DNA from: Myxococcales bacterium
GTDB taxonomy: Bacteria > Myxococcota_A > Polyangia > Polyangiales > Houyiibacteriaceae
Reading direction: 5' to 3'
NCBI GenBank assembly: GCA_009992505.1
Contig: JAACVI010000224.1
Span: 1-35,867, forward strand
DNA: 35,867 nt
This document shows, in pieces, positions 1 to 8,459 of the stretch. A program made the translations under genes and the position numbers. Below the pieces are notes generated by a model. It was not told where the DNA came from. It searched no databases and worked only from the letters and a program-made list of their open reading frames with translations. Each line of letters opens with the position of its first letter. Positions within the stretch are counted from its first letter, which is position 1.

Positions 1-1180
1 CGTCGATGGCGCGCTCGACGGTGGCGTCGGTCTCTGACGCTTGACGCGCGAGCTCGATAGCCAAGGTCAACTTCTCGTCGGCCCCGCCTGCGGCGCGCTG
101 GGCGTCGGCCAGGATGGTCAACAGCCGCGGGCGCTGATCGTCCGTGGACAGGTACTCGCGGTAGAACGCGAGCATGCCGGCGTTGCCGGGATCGATCTTG
201 CGCAGCCTGCCGAAGTACGGCTCGGCGGCGTCGGGCTGCTGCCGGATGCGCCAATGGACCATGCCGAGCTGAAGCAGGATGCCGCGCTCCTGCTCCAACT
301 TCTGGCGTGAGCGCAGCGCGTCCTCGTACAGACCGACCAGGCTGTCCCAGTCCTCCGCCTCCGTGTAGTGCGCGACCAAGAAGCTCATCGCTTCGTCGTG
401 GCCCGGCGCGAACTCCAGCACGCGGCGATAGGCTTGGGCTGCGTTGTCGGGTTGTTCGAGCTTCCTGCTGTAGAGGCGCGCCGCCGCCAGGTAGAGGTTG
501 AGCTTGTCGTCGCGACCTCGCGCCGCGTCCGCCGTCTGGCTGAGCACTCCGGCCTCGTCCTTGGCCTTGTCGCGAGCGCGCAGCGTCACGCAGTAGAGGC
601 GCGCCGCGCGCACGTCCCCCGGATCGGAGCGAAGCGCGTCGCGAAAGAGCTTGTCGGCCTCGCGCGCCTTGCCCTTGGCGCGATACTCCCAGACGAGGCA
701 GCCGGCGCGCACCAGGAACGAGGTGCGGACGGTGGCGTCCGAGGCATCCTGGGCCTCCTCCACGAAGCGATCGGCGATCTGTCGCCAGCGCTCGGACATC
801 TGCTCGAGCTCCTCGAGCGCCTGCTCCACGCCCGCGTCCCCCGGACGCACCTCGAGCGCCATTCGGTAGGCTTCGGTCGCCGCTTCGGGCTCCAGCAGCT
901 CTTCCCGACGCAAGCGCCCGAGCTCTTTGAGCAGCGCGAAGCGGAAGTCGGGATCGTCGTGACTTATCGCTTGTTGGAGTTCGATCAGCCAGGCGACCGC
1001 CTGGGCCTCGCCACGACGTTCGTGCTTGGCGCGCGCGGCCTCGAGCAAACGCAGCGGGGATTCACCCGTGCGCTCGGCATCGCCGCTCTGGATTGCCTCG
1101 GATAGCCCATCGAATGCGGCGCGATCGAGCGGATCGCGCTGCAGCATGCCAAGGTAGTGGGAGACCGTCAGTGACGCCAT
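1..1180 (-). CDS. TPR-repeat protein, C-terminus truncated by window edge
   Basis: Minus-strand reading from ATG at 1180: MASLTVSHYLGMLQRDPLDRAAFDGLSEAIQSGDAERTGESPLRLLEAARAKHERRGEAQAVAWLIELQQAISHDDPDFRFALLKELGRLRREELLEPEAATEAYRMALEVRPGDAGVEQALEELEQ; TPR-like helices. Missing from ORF track because no stop occurs inside the window. Confidence 0.75.
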   Translation of the reverse strand, partial: MASLTVSHYLGMLQRDPLDRAAFDGLSEAIQSGDAERTGESPLRLLEAARAKHERRGEAQAVAWLIELQQAISHDDPDFRFALLKELGRLRREELLEPEAATEAYRMALEVRPGDAGVEQALEELEQMSERWRQIADRFVEEAQDASDATVRTSFLVRAGCLVWEYRAKGKAREADKLFRDALRSDPGDVRAARLYCVTLRARDKAKDEAGVLSQTADAARGRDDKLNLYLAAARLYSRKLEQPDNAAQAYRRVLEFAPGHDEAMSFLVAHYTEAEDWDSLVGLYEDALRSRQKLEQERGILLQLGMVHWRIRQQPDAAEPYFGRLRKIDPGNAGMLAFYREYLSTDDQRPRLLTILADAQRAAGGADEKLTLAIELARQASETDATVERAID

Positions 1181-1333
1181 CGTTGCACCTGCCGTCCCGG
1201 GACCCACGGCGGGGCGAGCGAGCGCGCTCGGATCGAGCCGTTTTGCCGGACGTAAATGACCGGAAAAAGACAAGAATTACGAAGTCTAGGGCGCGCCCAT
1301 GACCGGGCCGAGCGATGGTACCGGCGCGCGCCT

Positions 1334-1367
1334 GGGGCGATCAAGGGAAGACTTGAACGATCGCCCC
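1334..1367 (-). terminator. Putative hairpin terminator downstream of the 1376..2122 gene
   Basis: Perfect 9-bp inverted repeat GGGGCGATC (1334-1342) / GATCGCCCC (1359-1367); no strong U-tract. Confidence 0.4.
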
Positions 1368-1375
1368 CCGCAGCC

Positions 1376-2122
1376 CTAGAAGGCCATCAAATAGCCCGAC
1401 CAGCCGAGGGCCGCGAAGGTGACGACTCCCGCCGCGAGGTGCGCGGTCGAGAGCGCACGCAGGGCGTCGTAGTGGTTGGCGCGGTCCATGCCGAAGCGAG
1501 GCCCGTTGGCGATGACGACGCCGAGAGCCATCTGCGCGACCATGCCGATGAGGTGCACCCAGCGCAGCGCCTTGTGCAGCCTGAGGCGTCGCGCGAACAC
1601 GCCGTTGCCTTCGTCGAGCCCACCGGGATCGGGCATCGCCACCGCGAGGCTGAAGGTCGTCGTGTACAGCGCGAAGGTGGTCACACCGGAGATCAGGTGC
1701 AGCCAAGGCACGCCCGAGCATTGGCCTTGTCCGAAGGTGGCCGTGCCACGCGCGCAGGGATTGCCCCCGCGATTGTCCCAGGCTCCATAGAGGTTGCGAT
1801 ACTGGATGGCTCCGAGGGCCAAGGTGGCGCCCATGGCCGCGAAGGTCGTGATGCCCATGATCTTGTGCACGCTCGCCACGCTCTGACGTCGCGACATCCG
1901 CTCGCCGTAGGACGGCTCCGCGGGCGCGGGGGTCGCTGTCTCGGTCGGCGCGGGGGTCGCTGCGGCGGGCTGGGTCGTGCCGTCATCGGAGGGCTCGAGC
2001 AAGTCGAGCTGCTCCGCGGATTCGACCTGCAACGGAGGCAAGGTCATGTCCGCGAATGCCGGGTCGACATGGAGGGAGAGGCCGAAGAAAGGGGTCGCCC
2101 AAAGGAGGGCTACGTGGAGCAT
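1376..2122 (-). CDS. Secreted/membrane protein with about four hydrophobic segments carrying histidines (cytochrome b561-like? family uncertain)
   Basis: ORF 1376..2311; MLHV start (2122) gives a signal-peptide-like N-terminus MLHVALLWATPFFGLSLHVDPAFA; alternative start 2167. Segments VHKIMGITTF, WLHLISGVTTF, LHKALRWVHLIGM, STAHLAAG. Confidence 0.65.
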   Translation of the reverse strand: MLHVALLWATPFFGLSLHVDPAFADMTLPPLQVESAEQLDLLEPSDDGTTQPAAATPAPTETATPAPAEPSYGERMSRRQSVASVHKIMGITTFAAMGATLALGAIQYRNLYGAWDNRGGNPCARGTATFGQGQCSGVPWLHLISGVTTFALYTTTFSLAVAMPDPGGLDEGNGVFARRLRLHKALRWVHLIGMVAQMALGVVIANGPRFGMDRANHYDALRALSTAHLAAGVVTFAALGWSGYLMAF

Positions 2123-2220
2123 GCGCGCATGATTCCACGCGACCCACGCATCTTCCAGTCCAACCATGCACTTTCGGATGCACGGCCCTAGCCGGGGCCG
2201 CGAGGGCGACGCGGAGCGCC

Positions 2221-3141
2221 CTAATGGGTGAGCGAGCGCACGCCGGCGGTGTGGACCTTGCCCGGCAGCTTCCTGCCCACCAGAGCCTCGGCGACCTGTC
2301 CGGCTTGCCACAGCTGTTCGAGGTCGACGCCCGTCTCGATGCCCATTCCGTCCAGGCAGTAGACGAGGTCCTCGGTGGCCAGATTGCCGGCCGCGCCGGG
2401 CGCGTAGGGACAGCCACCGAGACCTCCGACGGCCGCGTCGAAGGTGGTGATGCCCATGCTCAGGCCCACCAGCACATTCGCCAGGGCCGTGCCGCGTGTA
2501 TCGTGCAGATGAAGCGCGATGCGCTCGGGCGGGATCTCGGCCAGCATGGCGTCGAGGATGCGCCGAGTCTGCAGCGGGGTACCGACGCCGATGGTGTCGC
2601 CCAGGGAGACCTGGTAGCAGCCGCGAGCCAGGAGCGTCTTGGCCAGGCGCAGCGAGTCCGCCACGGCCACATCACCCTCATAGGGACAGCCCCAGACGGT
2701 CGAGACGTAGCCCCGCACGCGATCGCCCGCCGCCACCGCCGGCTCGATCACACGATCGAAGGCCGTCAGCGTCTGCTCGATGGTCTTGTTCACGTTCTTG
2801 AGGTTGTGCGTCTGGCTGGCGCTCAAGAAGACCGCCACTTCGCCCAACCCGGCCTTCTGCGCACGCACGAGGCCCGTGCCGTTGGGCACCAGCGCGCTGA
2901 AGGTGACGCCTTCGGGCGCCTCCGCCATGTGCGCGACCTGATCGGCGTCGGCCATCTGGGGCACCCACTTGGGCGACACGAAGCTCGTGATCTCGATGCG
3001 CTTCAGACCCGAACGCACCAGCGCCTCGATCAGGCGAACCTTGGAGTGGGTCGCGACCTGCGCGGCCTCGTTCTGAAGGCCATCGCGAGGCGAGACTTCG
3101 TAGATGGAGACCCGGGAGGGGAGATGGTCGAGGATCTTCAT
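2221..3141 (-). CDS. mvaB: Hydroxymethylglutaryl-CoA lyase
   Basis: VSIYEVSPRDGLQNE N-terminus and GGLGGCPYAPGAAGNLATEDLVY catalytic-Cys signature of the HMGL-like TIM barrel family. Confidence 0.93.
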   Translation of the reverse strand: MKILDHLPSRVSIYEVSPRDGLQNEAAQVATHSKVRLIEALVRSGLKRIEITSFVSPKWVPQMADADQVAHMAEAPEGVTFSALVPNGTGLVRAQKAGLGEVAVFLSASQTHNLKNVNKTIEQTLTAFDRVIEPAVAAGDRVRGYVSTVWGCPYEGDVAVADSLRLAKTLLARGCYQVSLGDTIGVGTPLQTRRILDAMLAEIPPERIALHLHDTRGTALANVLVGLSMGITTFDAAVGGLGGCPYAPGAAGNLATEDLVYCLDGMGIETGVDLEQLWQAGQVAEALVGRKLPGKVHTAGVRSLTH

Positions 3142-3178
3142 GCCTGCCCTCCGCGGGAGGATGGTTGCACGTCAGAAA

Positions 3179-4369
3179 TCATGGGCCACTCGTCGGCGAC
3201 AGCTCCCCATGTTCGCATTGGTAGCGGTGCATGGAGACCTCGCGGCCGATGGGTGTGGCCACCAAGAGAGCGCGTCCCGTCCATAGGGCCCTGGCCCCTC
3301 GAGGCGCAATCGCGTCGGGCAAGAGCGCCTCCAGATGGGCCACGCTGCCGCCGAGGGCCATGGTGAAGGCGCCCGCGTGCAGGACGGGATGGGCCCCAGT
3401 GCAATCGACCTCGGGGGTGAAGTCGCCGACGACCTCGAGCACGCGCCCGGCCTCGCGAATCCGCACCAGTCGACGGGCGGCGCCACAGCGACCCACGGCC
3501 AGCGCCGCGTCGGCCGCGGCCATCAGGCCCATGGGCTCACAGCCCTCCAGGATGCGCTGGGACTGGGCGTAGCTGAGCGCGAAGTCCACGCCCAGCACGG
3601 TGGTCGCGGGTTGGCCGCCGGTCCGGTCACAGACACCGAAGTACCAGACGCCCTGGGCGTAGGTCGCGCCCGCGATGGGGAAGGTGCACGAGTCGGGCAG
3701 AGCCCGCGGCAGATCCTCGCGACCGGTCGCGTCGCCGCCGAGTCGAGCCCCGCGCACCAGAGCGCAGCGCGCGCGCGAGCCCTCGTCACAGCGGCCGTCG
3801 GGCGCTCTCCAGCGCACCTCGGAGACGCCTGCCTCGGACACGGCGACCCCGACCTGCCCTCTGCCGCCCACCGTTCGCAGGGGGGTCGGGCCCAAGGTCG
3901 TCACGGGACCGAACGCAGACCCCGTCGCGTCACCGACCGCGGCGACCGCCGAGAAGACACCGTTGTTTCTGGCGACCCAGACCACGGCCAGACGCCCTCC
4001 CCCGGCCGCCGCTTCCACCTCCACGGCGTCGACTGGCACGAAGGGCCCCTCGAACCCCGCCGGGCGCTGCGACGCGAAGAGCTCCGGGTCCTGACCGCGA
4101 TGGCTGCCGAGCGCGTCCATGACCGCGAGACGCACGCCCCCTCCGTCGCTCGAAGCCGGCGAGAAGATCAGCCCGGCGCCGCCCTCGAGAGCCACGAGAT
4201 CGAAGGCACTCGCGGTGGCGATGGGCCGCGGCGAGAGCAGCGGCGGACGCACGATCGGGACGACGGGCGGCAACACCAGGGGCGGCGGCTCGTCCTCGCA
4301 GGCGGTCAGCAACGCCAGACAGAGCAGCAACGGCGTAGCCAGCCGATGAGAGCGCCGGAGCAGGACCAT
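3179..4369 (-). CDS. Uncharacterised lipoprotein
   Basis: From MVLLRRSHRLATPLLLCLALLTAC: signal peptide with lipobox LLTAC; start adjusted from ORF 3179..4417. Confidence 0.7.
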   Translation of the reverse strand: MVLLRRSHRLATPLLLCLALLTACEDEPPPLVLPPVVPIVRPPLLSPRPIATASAFDLVALEGGAGLIFSPASSDGGGVRLAVMDALGSHRGQDPELFASQRPAGFEGPFVPVDAVEVEAAAGGGRLAVVWVARNNGVFSAVAAVGDATGSAFGPVTTLGPTPLRTVGGRGQVGVAVSEAGVSEVRWRAPDGRCDEGSRARCALVRGARLGGDATGREDLPRALPDSCTFPIAGATYAQGVWYFGVCDRTGGQPATTVLGVDFALSYAQSQRILEGCEPMGLMAAADAALAVGRCGAARRLVRIREAGRVLEVVGDFTPEVDCTGAHPVLHAGAFTMALGGSVAHLEALLPDAIAPRGARALWTGRALLVATPIGREVSMHRYQCEHGELSPTSGP

Positions 4370-4474
4370 CTCGGCATCTTGCCAAAGATGCGCAAGGAAG
4401 GCGATCGAGCGATGCACGCGAGCGTCGAACTCGATCGGCGCGCGGGCGGACGTGTGGGCGATCCCCGCGCCAGG

Positions 4475-4669
4475 TCAGACCAGATCGAAGTCCTTGCAGA
4501 AGAGCAGCGGGGCTTCGGGATCGTCGTAGCGCGCGGCGTGATGCTTGACCGTGGGGTAGCCGTGGGCGCAGCCACGCGCCGGATCGAAGAGCACGCAATC
4601 CTCGCAGTTGAAGCGCAGCTGAAAGCGCTCGCGCTGCTCTCGGAAGCGGGCGTCCTGCTCGACGATCAC
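4475..4669 (-). CDS. Small conserved-looking Cys-rich protein (about 64 aa)
   Basis: VIVEQDARFREQRERFQLRFNCEDCVLFDPARGCAHGYPTVKHHAARYDDPEAPLLFCKDFDLV; GTG start proposed at 4669, overlapping the rpiB 3' end; CxxC...C...C pattern. Start uncertain. Confidence 0.55.
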   Translation of the reverse strand: MIVEQDARFREQRERFQLRFNCEDCVLFDPARGCAHGYPTVKHHAARYDDPEAPLLFCKDFDLV

Positions 4670-4679
4670 AAAGCCGCTC

Positions 4680-5135
4680 TCAATCCGCGGTCGGGTCGCT
4701 GGCGGGCTCGATCTTGGCCACGCGGCGCGCGTGTCGTCCGCCCTCGAAGGCGGTGGCGAGGAAGACGGAGAGGATCTCCTCGGCCAGGCCCGCACCAACC
4801 ACTCGCGCGCCCATGCACAGAACGTTGGCGTCGTTGTGCATGCGGGCCATGCGCGCGCTGAAGGGCTCGGCGCAGAGCGCCGCGCGGATGCCCAGATGGC
4901 GATTCGCGGCCATGGACATACCCAGGCCCGTCCCGCAGACGAGCAGCCCCAGCTCGCTATGCCCCGACGTCACGTCCGCACAGACGGCGTGGGCGAAGTC
5001 CGGATAGTCGACGGAGCCGTGGCCCGATGTGCCGCGGTCCTCGACGTCGAAGCCACGCTCACGCAGCAGCGCCGCGAGCTCGTCCTTCAGATCGACGCCC
5101 GCATGATCGGCGCCGACGGCGACGCGTCGGCTCAT
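4680..5135 (-). CDS. rpiB: Ribose-5-phosphate isomerase B (RpiB/LacAB)
   Basis: [20 protein letters not shown]...GLLVCGTGLGMSMAANRHLGIRAALC...ARMHNDANVLCMGARVVG; start 5135 overlaps fabF stop (TGATG). Confidence 0.92.
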   Translation of the reverse strand: MSRRVAVGADHAGVDLKDELAALLRERGFDVEDRGTSGHGSVDYPDFAHAVCADVTSGHSELGLLVCGTGLGMSMAANRHLGIRAALCAEPFSARMARMHNDANVLCMGARVVGAGLAEEILSVFLATAFEGGRHARRVAKIEPASDPTAD

Positions 5136-6421
5136 CACGAACGCTCGGCGTAGCTCGGACCACCCAGGACCAGGGTGGCGTTGGTGCCGCCGAAGCCGAA
5201 GGAGTTGGTCATGGCGACCTCGATCTTCGCCTCCCGCGCGCCGTGGGGCACGAGGTCGAAGCCCTCGCTGGCCGGATCGGGATCCGTCAGGTTCACGGTC
5301 GGCGGGACGACTCCGTCGCGGAGCGCGAGGGCACAGATGGCCGCTTCGAGTCCGCCCGCCGCGCCCAGGAGATGACCGGTGACGCTCTTGGTGCTCGAGA
5401 CGAGCAGACCCTTCGTCACGTGATCGCCGAAGACCGCGCGCATGGCCTGAAGCTCTTGGACGTCGCCCGTGGGCGTGGACGTGCCGTGAGCGTTCACGTA
5501 GCTGACGTCCTCCGGCTGGAGGCCCGCGTCGACCAGCGCCGCGCGCATGGCGCGTTGGGCGCCTTCGCCACCGGGCGAGGGTTGGGTCAGGTGATAAGCG
5601 TCCGACGACGCGCCGTAGCCCAGGACCTCGCCCAGGATGGTCGCGCCTCGAGCGATGGCTCGCTCGCGCTCCTCGAGGATCACGATGCCCGCGCCCTCGC
5701 CGACGACGAAACCGTCGCGTCCGGCGTCGAAGGGCCGGCTGGCCTCCTGTGGCGCGTCGTTGCGCGTGGACAGGGCGCGCATCTGCGCGAAGCCGCCGAC
5801 ACCCAGAGGGGTGACCGCCGCCTCTGCGCCGCCCGCCACGGCCGCGTCGATGCCGCCGCGCCGGATCCACTCCGTCGCCTCGCCGATGGCGTGGGCGCCC
5901 GAAGAGCAAGCACTCGCCGTGGCGAAGCTCGGACCCTTGAAGCCCCAGCGCATGGAGACCTGCCCCGGAGCGAGGTTCGAGATGGTCGCGGGGATGAAGT
6001 AGGGACTGATGCGTCGAGGGCCCTTCTCGAACAGCTTTCGCGCGGTCTCCTCGAAGTACTCGATGCCGCAGAAGCCGACGCCGATGAACGTGCCCACGCG
6101 CTCGAGCGCCTCGCCCTCGGGGGCGAAGTTCGCCGCCGCGATGGCGTCCTCGGTCGCTGCCAACGCGAGATGGATGAAGCGCGCGGCCTCGCGGACGCGC
6201 TTCTTCTCCACGTAGCGCAGCGGATCGAAGCCCGTGCACTCTCCGGCGATCTTCACCGCGAAGTCTTCGGTGTCGAAGGCTTCGATTCTGCCTACGCCAC
6301 TGCGCCCGGCTTGGACATTGGCCCAAGTCGACGCGGCGTCGAGGCCGCAGGGACTGACCGCCCCCACGCCGGTGATGACGACCCTACGCGGGGCCGTTCT
6401 AGCCACTCTAGGTCTCGGCAC
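5135..6421 (-). CDS. fabF: 3-oxoacyl-ACP synthase II
   Basis: [28 protein letters not shown] active Cys; [26 protein letters not shown]. Confidence 0.94.
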   Translation of the reverse strand: MPRPRVARTAPRRVVITGVGAVSPCGLDAASTWANVQAGRSGVGRIEAFDTEDFAVKIAGECTGFDPLRYVEKKRVREAARFIHLALAATEDAIAAANFAPEGEALERVGTFIGVGFCGIEYFEETARKLFEKGPRRISPYFIPATISNLAPGQVSMRWGFKGPSFATASACSSGAHAIGEATEWIRRGGIDAAVAGGAEAAVTPLGVGGFAQMRALSTRNDAPQEASRPFDAGRDGFVVGEGAGIVILEERERAIARGATILGEVLGYGASSDAYHLTQPSPGGEGAQRAMRAALVDAGLQPEDVSYVNAHGTSTPTGDVQELQAMRAVFGDHVTKGLLVSSTKSVTGHLLGAAGGLEAAICALALRDGVVPPTVNLTDPDPASEGFDLVPHGAREAKIEVAMTNSFGFGGTNATLVLGGPSYAERS

Positions 6422-6429
6422 GAACGGAC

Positions 6430-6666
6430 TCAGCCCGCGGCCTTTTCCGAGATGTAGCTCACGGCATCACCCACGGTGCGGATCTTCTCCGTGTCTTCGT
6501 CGGGGATGTCGATGTCGAACTGCTCCTCGAAAGCGAGGACCAGCTCCACGATGGCCAGCGAGTCAGCCCCGAGGTCATCGATGAACGAAGCCTCCGGCTT
6601 GATCGCGTCGCCATCGACGTCGAGCTGCTGCGAGATGATGTCGGCGACCTTTTCCGCAATATCCAT
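6430..6666 (-). CDS. acpP: Acyl carrier protein
   Basis: 78 aa with [31 protein letters not shown] phosphopantetheine site. Confidence 0.96.
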   Translation of the reverse strand: MDIAEKVADIISQQLDVDGDAIKPEASFIDDLGADSLAIVELVLAFEEQFDIDIPDEDTEKIRTVGDAVSYISEKAAG

Positions 6667-6714
6667 TGCGTTCCTCCAAGGGCGACCTTGTCGCCCGTCA
6701 CCCGCGAGCGCGGG

Positions 6715-7467
6715 TCAGATGTACATGCCCCCGTTTACACGGAGCACTTGACCGGTCACATAACCGGCCTCTTGACTGGCCAGATAGAGCACGGCCGCGG
6801 CAATTTCTTCGGGGCGCCCGACGCGTCCCAAGGGTGTCTGGTCGACGATGGCCTGACGAACTTCTTCGTTCAGGGCGTCGGTCATGTCGGTCTCGATGTA
6901 GCCTGGTGCGACGGCATTCACCGTGACCCCGCGCGACGCATACTCACGCGCCAAGGTCTTGGTCAACCCGATCAACGCGGCCTTCGACGCGGCGTATACG
7001 GCCTGACCGGGATTGCCCGTCTCGCCCACGACGCTCGAGAGGTGGATGATCCGGCCCCAGCGCTTGCGCATCATCGGGCGAATCGCCGCCTTGGCGCACC
7101 AAATCGCGCCCTCGACGTTCGTGGCGAAGGTGCGAGCCACCTCTTCTGGCTTCACGCGAAGCAACAATTGATCGATGGCGATTCCCGCATTGCTGACGAG
7201 AATGTCCAGGCGACCGTGCTGCTTGACGATCGCATCGACGGCCTGAGCGACGTCTTCCATCACGCTGACGTCGAAGCCCATCGCCTCGGCGTGGCCACCG
7301 GCGGCCTCGATGGCCGCAACGGTCTCCGCCGCAGCGGCCTCGCCCGAGCGATAGTTGACCACGACGAACGCACCGGCGCCCGCGAGCGCCTCGGCGCATG
7401 CACGACCGATCCCGCGGGAGCCCCCGGTCACGAGGGCGACCCTGTCGTTCAGCTCAAACACAATCAA
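6715..7467 (-). CDS. fabG: 3-oxoacyl-ACP reductase
   Basis: SDR: VALVTGGSRGIGRACAEAL, SNAGIA, YAASKAALIGLTKTLAREYASRGVTVNAVAPGYIETDMT. Confidence 0.94.
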   Translation of the reverse strand: MIVFELNDRVALVTGGSRGIGRACAEALAGAGAFVVVNYRSGEAAAAETVAAIEAAGGHAEAMGFDVSVMEDVAQAVDAIVKQHGRLDILVSNAGIAIDQLLLRVKPEEVARTFATNVEGAIWCAKAAIRPMMRKRWGRIIHLSSVVGETGNPGQAVYAASKAALIGLTKTLAREYASRGVTVNAVAPGYIETDMTDALNEEVRQAIVDQTPLGRVGRPEEIAAAVLYLASQEAGYVTGQVLRVNGGMYI

Positions 7468-7487
7468 TCAGATCGAGCACGAGACGC

Positions 7488-7682
7488 TCAAGCGAGGGTC
7501 TCGTCCTCGCCATCGATGATCTTGCGGCCATTGTAGTGGCCGCAGCTCGGGCAGACGCGATGAGGAACCATCACATCACCGCAGGTGGGGCAAGGAACGA
7601 GGTTCGGAGCCTCGACCTTGTCGTGGTGTGCGCGACGCTGATCGCGTCGGGCGCGGCTCTTGCGGCGCTTCGGGACAGCCAT
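7488..7682 (-). CDS. rpmF: Ribosomal protein L32
   Basis: MAVPKRRKSRARRDQRRAHH...CPTCGDVMVPHRVCPSCGHYNGRKII. Confidence 0.96.
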   Translation of the reverse strand: MAVPKRRKSRARRDQRRAHHDKVEAPNLVPCPTCGDVMVPHRVCPSCGHYNGRKIIDGEDETLA

Positions 7683-7685
7683 GGC

Positions 7686-8297
7686 TCAATCCTTACCTTC
7701 GGTCAGCTTCCGCTGACCCATGAGAGGGGTGTCCAGCTTCTGCTGGAGATTCATCAGGGGGGACAGACGGGGATCGACCTCGCGACCGGATCCGTCGGCA
7801 TGCAATACGCGCGGGCCCCGCACATGCTCCGGAATTTCGATGCCGGGGCATTCGGGATCACAGAGGGGCTTCATCGGGCACTCGAGCAGGATCTGCTCTC
7901 GCACCATGGAATCGAAGATGATCTTGTCGCCCGAGAGGGCCTCGCGCAGGGGCGCGTCGGGACCGATCTCGTCCTCGCCCAGATCCTCGGGGATGGGATC
8001 CTTGGTGAGCAGGGTGCGGCTTCGGATGTCCATCTCGAGGGACGCATCCTCGAGGCAGCGCGCGCATGCGGCGACCACGGAGGCGCGCACTCGCGTCTCG
8101 GCGAAGACGTCGTCGCCCAGCCTGGTGAGCCGCACGTCGAAGATGGCGTCGACCGAGTCCAGCTCGGGGGCCGAGAGTTCGCTGCCCTCGAGTGCGGTCG
8201 CAAGCCATGCGCGCGGAATGGGAAATGCCCATTCCTTCGGCTGTTCTTCGACTTCGTCGAGCTCAATCGTGAACTCGTGGGCTGCTGCTGAGGACAT
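7686..8297 (-). CDS. YceD/DUF177 family protein
   Basis: From MSSAAAHEFTIELDEVEEQ; CARCLEDASLEM, GDKIIFDSMVREQILLECPMKPLCDPECPGI; adjacent to rpmF as usual. Confidence 0.85.
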   Translation of the reverse strand: MSSAAAHEFTIELDEVEEQPKEWAFPIPRAWLATALEGSELSAPELDSVDAIFDVRLTRLGDDVFAETRVRASVVAACARCLEDASLEMDIRSRTLLTKDPIPEDLGEDEIGPDAPLREALSGDKIIFDSMVREQILLECPMKPLCDPECPGIEIPEHVRGPRVLHADGSGREVDPRLSPLMNLQQKLDTPLMGQRKLTEGKD

Positions 8298-8337
8298 ATG
8301 GAGGACCCAAATCCGCGGCTCGGGGGCGGGACGGGCA

Positions 8338-8365
8338 ACCATAGCCGCGGCCGGTCCTCTGTCAA
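8338..8365 (-). promoter_or_regulatory. Sigma70-type promoter of the yceD-rpmF-fab block
   Basis: Minus strand TTGACA (8365-8360), 16-nt spacer, TATGGT (8343-8338), about 40 nt upstream of ATG 8297. Confidence 0.65.
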
Positions 8366-8459
8366 GGCGGGTTGCGTCGGAAGCGCGCTGCTGACGCGAG
8401 CTTCGCGGGCCCGCCAAGCCGCGGGCACAAGACCCGCAGTTTGAGTAGGCTGAGGCCCC

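Noticed and set aside
2056-3366. 436-aa plus-strand ORF
   Set aside because: Antisense to the confident HMG-CoA lyase gene; composition typical of GC-rich shadow frames.
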